From positions 1 through 5,219 of the forward strand of contig JAJXYW010000089.1 in assembly GCA_021780415.1 (NCBI GenBank): a stretch of DNA of 5,219 bases, given 5' to 3'. The notes under the pieces were generated by a model. It had not been told where the DNA came from. It ran no database searches and saw only the letters and a list, made by a program, of their open reading frames with translations. Made by a program: the position numbers and the translations under genes. This DNA comes from Acidobacteriota bacterium. GTDB lineage: Bacteria > Acidobacteriota > Terriglobia > Terriglobales > Acidobacteriaceae. Of this stretch, positions 1 through 4,303 are shown piece after piece; positions within the stretch are counted from its first letter, which is position 1; the number at the start of each line of letters is the position of its first letter.

Positions 1-209
1 GTGTTGGGCTGGAGGACCATCTGGGCGATGCGCGCGGGGAGTGGAGTGTCGAGCTTCCACTTGCAGGCTTCGGCGTAGGGTTTGCCGGCACTGCGGTCGC
101 TGGCTGCGATCCAGGTGATGTTGAACCAGGGGTGGTCCGCGAGGAGTTGAATGAATCGCTGTCCGACCATGCCGGTCGCGCCAAGAATGCCTACGTTTCG
201 CCGTTCCAT
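1..209 (-). CDS. asd: Aspartate-semialdehyde dehydrogenase, N-terminal part (runs off left edge)
   Basis: Converts L-aspartyl-4-phosphate to L-aspartate-4-semialdehyde with NADPH, in the cytoplasm. This is the branch point to lysine/diaminopimelate, threonine and methionine. The visible 69 codons begin [19 protein letters not shown], with the Rossmann dinucleotide-binding glycines at G10, G13 and G16. They continue with [20 protein letters not shown] and a [10 protein letters not shown] segment. This wording ([19 protein letters not shown]) fits the archaeal/fungal-type Asd family of about 350 residues rather than the E. coli type. The catalytic cysteine lies outside the window. The ATG at 209 is the natural start because the glycine-rich motif needs only a short lead. 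No Shine-Dalgarno is visible; a TATCCT box ends 6 nt before the ATG. A strong hairpin upstream (301-330) suggests it is transcribed separately from the membrane-protein gene. Family assignment is firm. Confidence 0.93.
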   Translation of the reverse strand, partial: MERRNVGILGATGMVGQRFIQLLADHPWFNITWIAASDRSAGKPYAEACKWKLDTPLPARIAQMVLQPN

Positions 210-215
210 TTAACT

Positions 216-221
216 AGGATA
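216..221 (-). promoter_or_regulatory. Candidate -10 box of asd (possible leaderless start)
   Basis: On the minus strand TATCCT (four of six matches to TATAAT) lies 6 nt before the asd ATG, and no purine-rich ribosome site stands between. If it is a true -10, transcription would begin at or next to the start codon. No convincing -35 is seen. It is reported mainly because ispF and ispD show the same arrangement. Confidence 0.25.
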
Positions 222-300
222 TCGCAAGCGTGGCCGATTGCCGGAGACGGTGTGGGAGCAGGCACCAAGGCTGAAACGACAAGCCGGGCGAGAGTGGATA

Positions 301-330
301 AGACGCGCAGCCTAAGTTGGCTGCGCGTCT
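301..330 (-). terminator. Strong hairpin, probable terminator after the 102-aa membrane-protein gene
   Basis: A 12-bp perfect inverted repeat (arms 301-312 and 319-330, AGACGCGCAGCC and its complement) surrounds a 6-nt loop. It begins 15 nt beyond the stop codon of the upstream minus-strand gene and lies 91 nt before asd. The stem is long and GC-rich, but the minus strand continues TATCCACTCT, so a proper U tract is lacking. It may act as a weak intrinsic terminator or as an RNA 3'-end stabiliser. Confidence 0.55.
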
Positions 331-344
331 GGGTTTGGCTGGGG

Positions 345-653
345 CTAGTCGACGTAGGTGACGCGGCGACGGTAGACGCGGGAGCCGCCGCCGCCCCATG
401 CGACCAGCAGGCCGATGACGTGGATGAGGAACCAGAGGCCGATGCCCTGATCGCTGTAGATCCAGAAGAGGATGAGCAGGCGAGGGATGAGTAGAGCAAT
501 GATCGCGGGGATGATGCCGACGACCGAGGGGATGTAACGCGGCATGCTGTGCTGCAGCCACGCGAGCACGATGCAGATGCGCGGGAGGAAGAGGGAGAGG
601 ACGAGAAACCAGAGCGGGATGGTGTGCGTTGCCAGATCGAGATGGACGTTCAT
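345..653 (-). CDS. Small multi-pass membrane protein of unknown function (102 aa)
   Basis: I cannot name a family for this gene with confidence. The product is strongly hydrophobic with about three membrane segments: roughly residues 12-33 (IPLWFLVLSLFLPRICIVLAWL), 43-66 (a long Ile/Leu/Pro-rich stretch ending LLILFWIY) and 71-87 (IGLWFLIHVIGLLVAW). It ends in a glycine run (87-90) and a basic tail, SRVYRRRVTYVD, which would sit in the cytoplasm under the positive-inside rule. No signal peptide, cofactor motif or catalytic residues are seen. An AGGAG lies 11 nt before the ATG, a little far but usable. The upstream gene is a lipoprotein 87 nt away on the same strand, so co-transcription is possible. 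The hydrophobic pattern and consistent codon style support a real gene; the function is open. Confidence 0.72.
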   Translation of the reverse strand: MNVHLDLATHTIPLWFLVLSLFLPRICIVLAWLQHSMPRYIPSVVGIIPAIIALLIPRLLILFWIYSDQGIGLWFLIHVIGLLVAWGGGGSRVYRRRVTYVD

Positions 654-740
654 GAGGGTGCTGGCTCCTGGGCTTGCGGCGTGTGGTGTTGCGCGGCAGG
701 CTGCTTTGCAGGGTAATGTAACGGTACTTCCGGTTGGATG

Positions 741-1514
741 CTACTTTGCGGCGAAAGTGAAGCTTGCCCTGGCGATTGATTTTGGAGCGATGGTGATTTG
801 AAGGTCCTGCTCGCCGAGGGTTTCGTGAACCGCGGCGAGGGTGTAGGTGCCGGGGGGAAGGTTGGGGAGGGTGAAAACGCCGTCGGAGGCGGTGACAGCG
901 AAGTAGGGGTTGGGAGCGACGTTGATGAAGGCGTTCATCCAGGGATGGTAGTTGCAGCGGACGGGCAGCATGAGCTCGGGGGCGTTGAAGGGCTCGGTCT
1001 GGGGGTGGCTGTGCGCGGGTTCGGTGAGGTCGGCGGACTGGTTGTCGGGCTGGGTGGGGAGGGTGTGGATGTTGTGGACGGTGGCGTCGGAGTTGCGGAA
1101 CTCGACCGAGCCGCCCTGCTGGAGGGCGATGACGTGGGGGATATAGCGGCAACCCTTCTGGTCGAGGACGACGGGCGGCGTGTTGGCGGGGGCGGTGGAG
1201 GAGGGGGCTCCGGACTTGATGTAGACGAAGACGTTGGCGAGCTTGTGGCCGGTGACGACGACCTGCTCGGTGAAGTTGGGCTGGGGGGAGCGGGCGCAGG
1301 CGGGGTCGGCGAACATGTCGATGGCGATGCGTTCGGGAGGCTTGCCGTTGAAGTGGACGACGCCAGTGATGGAGCCGGTGGTGGAGGCGTCGACTGCCGG
1401 CGCGGCGATAGGTTTGGGGGCGGAGGCCGTGGTGGGTAAGGTGGAGGGCATTTGCTTGCAGCCGGAGAGTGTGAGCGCGGCGAGGAGGAGGAGGGAGGTT
1501 GAGCGAAGAGTCAC
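741..1514 (-). CDS. Cupredoxin-like lipoprotein with a C-terminal carboxypeptidase-regulatory-like region (257 aa)
   Basis: Predicted envelope lipoprotein, probably copper-binding. From the GTG at 1514 the N-terminus is a short type II signal, one Arg then a Leu/Ala core, ending in the lipobox LSGC with the lipidated Cys at residue 19. A Pro/Ala/Thr linker (20-46) follows. Residues 48-100 (GSITGVVHFNGKPP onward) resemble a small beta domain. Residues 115-200 look cupredoxin-like: candidate ligands are His147 or His150 (VHNIH) plus Cys187, His190 and Met193 in RCNYHPWM. Residues 211-241 (DGVFTLPNLPPGTYTLAAVHE) resemble the carboxypeptidase regulatory-like beta-sandwich repeat. Related acidobacterial proteins are often labelled plastocyanin-like or methylamine-utilisation-like, without proven function. 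It starts 106 nt after ispF on the same strand. A GTG 51 nt upstream (1565) could add 17 residues, but that would bury the lipoprotein signal behind a charged His/Asp/Arg stretch. Electron transfer or copper storage is inference. Confidence 0.82.
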   Translation of the reverse strand: MTLRSTSLLLLAALTLSGCKQMPSTLPTTASAPKPIAAPAVDASTTGSITGVVHFNGKPPERIAIDMFADPACARSPQPNFTEQVVVTGHKLANVFVYIKSGAPSSTAPANTPPVVLDQKGCRYIPHVIALQQGGSVEFRNSDATVHNIHTLPTQPDNQSADLTEPAHSHPQTEPFNAPELMLPVRCNYHPWMNAFINVAPNPYFAVTASDGVFTLPNLPPGTYTLAAVHETLGEQDLQITIAPKSIARASFTFAAK

Positions 1515-1519
1515 GGTGA

Positions 1520-1524
1520 TCCTT
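1520..1524 (-). promoter_or_regulatory. Ribosome binding site that decides the lipoprotein start
   Basis: AAGGA on the minus strand sits 5 nt before the GTG at 1514. This favours the start that gives a clean lipoprotein signal over the upstream GTG at 1565, which has its own weaker purine run (GGAGAGG). Confidence 0.6.
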
Positions 1525-1620
1525 TGGATGCGGATGTAGTGGTGGTCGTCGCGCGGAGTGTCCACACGGGGGCCTCTCCACTGTGGGTTGCGGCCTCCGG
1601 TCGAGATGAAGGGAAATTTT

Positions 1621-2241
1621 CTAGGTGAGGTCGTCGGTGTCGAAGGTGGGGAGCTTGCGGCCGAGGGCGGTGATGTCGCGGGGTTTGGAGACGGCGGCGA
1701 GGGCGGCGTCGATGTCGGCGTCGTTGGGGAGTTCGGCTTCGAGGGCTAGCTTCTTGTGCTCGTTGGGGAGATCGATGGACTCGAGCAGGACGACGACGTG
1801 CGCGACGGCGGTGCCGTCCTGGGGGAGGCCTTCGGGGGTCTTGCCCTTGATGCTGACGTTGTTGACGTCGATGCCGAGGAGGTCGGCGACGCGCTCGCGG
1901 AGCTGGCCGGCGAGAGGGACGATCTTGGGGCGGTGCATGATGAGGACGCAGTCGATGTTGACGATCTTGAAGCCGACGAGGGCGATCTCTTCGAGAGCGG
2001 TGCGGAGGAAGAGGGTGGAGTCGGCGCCCTTCCACTTGGGGTCGGAGGGCGGGAAGAAGGTGCCGATGTCGCCGGCGGAGACGGCACCGAGGAGGGCGTC
2101 GGTGATGGCGTGGAGGAGGAGATCGCCGTCGGAGTGGCCGGCAAAACCTTCGGGGTGGTCGATCTTGAGGCCGCCGAGAACCAGCGGGATGTCCTTCTTG
2201 AAGGCGTGAGAGTCGAAGCCGAGACCGATGCGCATGCTCAT
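1621..2241 (-). CDS. ispF: 2-C-methyl-D-erythritol 2,4-cyclodiphosphate synthase with a C-terminal extension
   Basis: Fifth step of the MEP isoprenoid pathway: cyclises the CDP-methylerythritol phosphate intermediate to MEcPP with release of CMP, as a cytoplasmic trimer. The N-terminus MSMRIGLGFDSHAF carries the metal ligands Asp10 and His12. AGHSDGDLLLHAITDALLGA (34-53) carries His44, the third ligand. GDIGTFFPPSDPKWKGADS (57-75) is typical, as is the IKGKTPE stretch (131-137) with Thr135 and Glu137. Two features are odd. The glycine/arginine segment that follows in E. coli (GFTGRGEG) is replaced by a shorter GLPQDGTA. About 50 charged, helix-prone residues also follow the normal end near residue 155, giving 206 aa against a usual 155-160. 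The extension has the same C-ending codon style as the rest, so it is not a frameshift tail. No Shine-Dalgarno is seen; a TATCAT box lies 7 nt before the ATG. Met3 is an alternative start. Confidence 0.95.
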   Translation of the reverse strand: MSMRIGLGFDSHAFKKDIPLVLGGLKIDHPEGFAGHSDGDLLLHAITDALLGAVSAGDIGTFFPPSDPKWKGADSTLFLRTALEEIALVGFKIVNIDCVLIMHRPKIVPLAGQLRERVADLLGIDVNNVSIKGKTPEGLPQDGTAVAHVVVLLESIDLPNEHKKLALEAELPNDADIDAALAAVSKPRDITALGRKLPTFDTDDLT

Positions 2242-2248
2242 GGTTGGG

Positions 2249-2254
2249 ATGATA
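2249..2254 (-). promoter_or_regulatory. Candidate -10 box of ispF (possible leaderless start)
   Basis: TATCAT on the minus strand (five of six matches to TATAAT) lies 7 nt before the ispF ATG, and the gap (CCCAACC) has no ribosome site. The upstream terminator at 2308-2338 means ispF needs its own promoter within 2242-2307, which makes this box more credible. The -35 region is unconvincing. Confidence 0.4.
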
Positions 2255-2307
2255 AATGGTTGAGATGGCTGCGACGGGCAAAAAGGATCCGTAGCGGTGG
2301 ATGCGCG

Positions 2308-2338
2308 AAAAAAAAGGGCGCACCTGGAGTGCGCCCTT
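2308..2338 (-). terminator. Intrinsic terminator of the PEP-CTERM gene
   Basis: On the minus strand a 10-bp perfect stem (AAGGGCGCAC pairing with GTGCGCCCTT, arms 2314-2323 and 2329-2338) closes a 5-nt loop. It runs directly into eight consecutive T (2308-2315, the last two shared with the stem). This is a textbook Rho-independent terminator, 51 nt after the PEP-CTERM stop codon. It separates that gene from ispF. Confidence 0.92.
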
Positions 2339-2389
2339 AGGGTTGATTGCTACACTGTGCCGCAGGCTGCGCGGGTAGAGACGCCCGGA

Positions 2390-3142
2390 CTAGCCGCGAA
2401 ATGAGCCTGACATCACGCGACGGCGGAGGATTCCGGCTGCACCGAGGACGCCCGTGCCGAGCAGCAGGAGTGAGGGGGGCTCGGGAACGGTGGAGACGCC
2501 CGGGTCCATGTTGAGCAGGGTGTAGCTATCAGGGCCGGCACTCTTGTTGGGGAAGCTGATGGTGGAGTCAAGCGCGATGGTGTCGCCATAGTTTCCATTG
2601 AGAAACGTATTGAAGGAGGTCACAGCGGAGGAGTCGAGCGTGAAGAGATAGTCGCTGGACCCGTTGCCGGGGTTCGTGGCCAGAGGGGAGAAGGTTCCGG
2701 ATACTTGATAGAGGAGAGTCGTGCCGTCGTAGAGCTTCAAGGTGAGGTCGTTGATGGTGACGACATTATTATCGCTGTTCTGGCTCTGTACGCCGTCGAA
2801 GAGAATGCCGATCTGGCTGCCGGTGGTGATGCCGAGCGAACTCAGGGAAGGGGCTGCCTGCTTTGGGAACCCGATGGGGTTTGGTTCGTCGCCACCGATT
2901 GCGGTGTCCCCGGGCGCGCATGCGCTGTTGCCGGAGATCAGACCAGAGGCACCGGGGGCGATGCAACCGCTCTCGGTTTCAGTGGTCTGGCCCGTGGACT
3001 GGATTGTGAGAGCGCGAGGATAGTTTCCGAAACCGAAACCGGTGTTGCTGTAGGTACCACTGTAGACGATGGAGTCTGCCTTAGCGGCCATTCCGGAGGC
3101 CAGTAGGCCAATCATGAAGCTAGCGGCGAGTAGTTTATACAT
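2390..3142 (-). CDS. PEP-CTERM sorting-domain exported protein (250 aa)
   Basis: Secreted or surface protein processed by an exosortase, the Gram-negative counterpart of sortase-like sorting. A Sec signal peptide covers residues 1-22 (MYKLLAASFMIGLLASGMAAKA, probable cleavage AKA|DS). The body (23-215) is Gly/Ser/Thr/Asn-rich, beta-strand-like, with two cysteines (C60, C75) and no recognised enzyme motif. The C-terminus has the full tripartite sorting signal: VPEPP (219-223), a hydrophobic helix SLLLLGTGVLGAAGI (224-238) and the arginine cluster RRR (240-242), followed by eight extra residues. A good ribosome site, GAGAGG, lies 5 nt before the ATG. The gene has its own terminator and appears to be a single-gene unit between ispD and ispF. 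Its base composition is visibly less G-skewed than its neighbours, so recent acquisition is possible. The specific role of the body is unknown; no exosortase gene is in view. Confidence 0.9.
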   Translation of the reverse strand: MYKLLAASFMIGLLASGMAAKADSIVYSGTYSNTGFGFGNYPRALTIQSTGQTTETESGCIAPGASGLISGNSACAPGDTAIGGDEPNPIGFPKQAAPSLSSLGITTGSQIGILFDGVQSQNSDNNVVTINDLTLKLYDGTTLLYQVSGTFSPLATNPGNGSSDYLFTLDSSAVTSFNTFLNGNYGDTIALDSTISFPNKSAGPDSYTLLNMDPGVSTVPEPPSLLLLGTGVLGAAGILRRRVMSGSFRG

Positions 3143-3165
3143 AGAAACCTCTCGGGAGAAAAACT

Positions 3166-3179
3166 ATCATGCGTATGAT
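3166..3179. repeat. Short inverted repeat in the PEP-CTERM leader
   Basis: ATCAT-GCGT-ATGAT, two perfect 5-bp arms around 4 nt, lies 24-37 nt before the PEP-CTERM start codon. It would fall at or just after the predicted transcription start, a position suitable for a repressor site or a small leader hairpin. It is short enough to be chance. Confidence 0.3.
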
Positions 3180-3194
3180 GCACGTGAATGGCCA
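3179..3194 (-). promoter_or_regulatory. Candidate sigma-54-type promoter of the PEP-CTERM gene
   Basis: The minus strand reads TGGCCATTCACGTGCA. Compared with the sigma-54 consensus TGGCACG-N4-TTGCW, it has the invariant GG and GC at the correct spacing, plus the first T, the C after GG, and the T and A flanking GC. PEP-CTERM genes in several bacteria are known to depend on RpoN with the PrsK/PrsR system, which is why I looked. A competing reading is a weak sigma-70 pair, TGGCCA-17 bp-CATGAT, over the same bases. Confidence 0.3.
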
Positions 3195-3332
3195 TTGCAC
3201 CTGGTTTTTGCAAGGGCGTTTGTCCCGGGAGATATGTACAGGGCTTTTCGCGGCGATTGTGGGGAATTCAGTGCTCCGGGAGCTCGCTGAAGTGTCGGGC
3301 AGAATCAAATGGTAAACAGGGAGCACGGAGGT

Positions 3333-3352
3333 AGTGGAAAATATTTTCCACT
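3333..3352. promoter_or_regulatory. 20-bp perfect palindrome, candidate operator
   Basis: AGTGGAAAATATTTTCCACT is its own reverse complement over all 20 bases, with an AT-rich centre in a GC-rich region. Because there is no loop it suits a dimeric DNA-binding protein better than an RNA hairpin. It lies about 190 nt before the PEP-CTERM start and about 150 nt after the ispD stop. No regulator gene is adjacent, so the binding protein is unknown. Confidence 0.5.
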
Positions 3353-3382
3353 TCGAAAACGGTTTCTTGCATAGCGACGACG

Positions 3383-3406
3383 CGACGGGAGGTGTGAGTC
3401 CCGTTG
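3383..3406. repeat. Inverted repeat downstream of ispD
   Basis: ACGGGA (3385-3390) and TCCCGT (3399-3404) are perfect arms around 8 nt. One wobble and one more C-G pair extend the stem to 8 bp. No T tract follows on the minus strand, so it is not a standard terminator. It may stabilise or mark the ispD mRNA end. Confidence 0.3.
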
Positions 3407-3498
3407 AATCTTCCTCGTCACGCGATATTTCGAGGGGGATGAGATCAGGCCGCCGGTAGCAGGGGGTGGGTGCAGAGGCTTGTGGAGCTCAGGGATGG

Positions 3499-4203
3499 CT
3501 AGCCTGCCAGGTAAAATTCGGCGATCTCTAAATCGCCGGGCTGGGTGACTTTGAAGTTGCGGGGGCTGCCCTGGACGACGAAGACGGGGATGTTGGCGCG
3601 CTCGAGGAGGCTGGATTCGTCGGTGCCGATGAACTCGTCGGCTGCGGCTTCGGCGAAGGCCTGGCGGAGGAGGGGGACGCAGGCTCCTTGCGGGGTTTGG
3701 GCGTGGACGATGAGCTCGCGGGGGATGGTGGCGGTGATGAGAGCGCCGTCGGCGGTGCGTTCGACCTGCTTGATGGTGTCGATGGCGGGGGTGGCGACGA
3801 TGGCGGCACCGTGTTTTTCGATGGCGGCGATGGTGCGCTCGATGGTGGTGGGGTCGATGAGGGGGCGGACGGCGTCGTGGACGAGAACGATATCGGCGGC
3901 GGAGGTGCTGGGGAGGGCGGCGAGGGCGTTGGCGACAGAGTCCTGACGGGCGCTGCCGCCGGTGACGACGTGGACGCGGGCGCTGAGGCCATGCTCTGCG
4001 AGCATGGCGGTGACGCGCGAGAGTTCGGTGTCGCGCACAGCTACGTAGATGGCCGTGACGGCGGGGACGGCGAGGAAGGCTCGCAGGGAGTGAACCAGGA
4101 TGGGCAGGCCTTTGAGCTCGAGGAACTGCTTGGACACGCCGCCTGTGGCGTGCGCCATGCGGGTGCCGATTCCGGCGGCGGGGATGATGACGAAGACGGA
4201 CAT
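3499..4203 (-). CDS. ispD: 2-C-methyl-D-erythritol 4-phosphate cytidylyltransferase
   Basis: Third step of the MEP pathway: joins CTP and methylerythritol 4-phosphate to give CDP-methylerythritol and pyrophosphate, in the cytoplasm. At 234 aa it has full family length. The CTP-binding loop PAAGIGTRM (8-16) has Arg15, and Lys25 follows in SKQF. GGSARQDSVANAL (82-94), VHDAVRPL (108-115), HAQTPQ (167-172), GTDESSLLE (193-201) and NFKVTQPGDLEIAE (216-229) are the usual signature blocks. Asp110 (HDAVRP), Arg162 and Lys218 stand where substrate-binding residues are expected. No Shine-Dalgarno precedes the ATG; a TATACT box ends 9 nt before it. It diverges from tilS across 100 bp and is not fused to or directly followed by ispF, which is more than 1.2 kb downstream. 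No key residue appears lost. Confidence 0.97.
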   Translation of the reverse strand: MSVFVIIPAAGIGTRMAHATGGVSKQFLELKGLPILVHSLRAFLAVPAVTAIYVAVRDTELSRVTAMLAEHGLSARVHVVTGGSARQDSVANALAALPSTSAADIVLVHDAVRPLIDPTTIERTIAAIEKHGAAIVATPAIDTIKQVERTADGALITATIPRELIVHAQTPQGACVPLLRQAFAEAAADEFIGTDESSLLERANIPVFVVQGSPRNFKVTQPGDLEIAEFYLAG

Positions 4204-4212
4204 GGGAATCGA

Positions 4213-4220
4213 AGTATAAC
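4213..4220. promoter_or_regulatory. Shared TATA-like box of the divergent ispD and tilS promoters
   Basis: One 8-bp stretch, AGTATAAC, gives a -10-like hexamer both ways: TATACT on the minus strand (4213-4218, 9 nt before the ispD ATG) and TATAAC on the plus strand (4215-4220). Each matches TATAAT at five of six bases. Neither has a good -35. In the tilS direction the transcript would begin near 4227 and carry the G-rich heptamer array in its leader. In the ispD direction it would begin next to the start codon. Confidence 0.4.
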
Positions 4221-4231
4221 TCTTAAGTGCA

Positions 4232-4259
4232 GGGGATAGGGGATAGGGGATAGGGGGTA
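4232..4259 (+). repeat. Four-copy heptamer tandem repeat, G-quadruplex motif
   Basis: Three exact copies of GGGGATA (4232-4238, 4239-4245, 4246-4252) and one variant, GGGGGTA (4253-4259), are in tandem. This gives four runs of at least four G separated by ATA, a canonical intramolecular G-quadruplex pattern on the plus strand. It lies between the divergent ispD and tilS starts, 45-72 nt before the tilS ATG. If transcribed, the tilS mRNA leader would carry it. Confidence 0.9.
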
Positions 4260-4303
4260 GAGCCTGGAGGATAGAGACGAGTGCTCGGCTTTAGGATGAG
4301 GGG

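Larger units (their letters stand above)
3195..3498. other. Non-coding gap between ispD and the PEP-CTERM promoter
   Basis: No credible gene is seen on either strand. Short open frames reaching into it (for example 3135-3326 on the minus strand) lack a ribosome site and protein-like composition. The gap is more AT-rich than its surroundings. It contains a 20-bp perfect palindrome (3333-3352) and a smaller inverted repeat (3383-3406). I find no intrinsic terminator with a U tract for ispD. A small RNA cannot be excluded by eye. Confidence 0.5.

Noticed and set aside
798..1439. Long plus-strand open frame (213 aa) opposite the lipoprotein gene
   Set aside because: Its product is an almost pure Gly/Val/Asp/Glu string, the typical antisense shadow of a GC-rich gene. 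The minus strand holds a lipobox and copper motif.
1515..1565. Upstream GTG start for the lipoprotein at 1565
   Set aside because: It would place a charged 17-residue stretch before the signal. The GTG at 1514 has AAGGA at ideal spacing and yields a normal lipoprotein signal.
214..1581. 455-aa minus-strand open frame
   Set aside because: Arg/Pro/His-rich composition and overlap with two better-supported genes in another frame show it is an out-of-frame shadow.
1562..1586. CCACA/TGTGG inverted repeat between ispF and the lipoprotein gene
   Set aside because: Only five pairs around a 15-nt loop; too weak to claim a terminator or operator.
1756..2340. Plus-strand open frame (194 aa) opposite ispF
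   Set aside because: Acidic low-complexity antisense of a firm ispF gene; it even runs through the terminator hairpin.
3135..3326. 63-aa minus-strand open frame reaching through the PEP-CTERM leader
   Set aside because: No ribosome site, overlap with the PEP-CTERM start and candidate promoter, and no recognisable protein pattern.
3519..3538. 7-bp hairpin with following AATTTTA at the 3' end of ispD, terminator-like
   Set aside because: It lies before the ispD stop codon, so stopping there would leave an mRNA without a stop. The stem follows from the codons for GDLEIA, and the T tract is weak.
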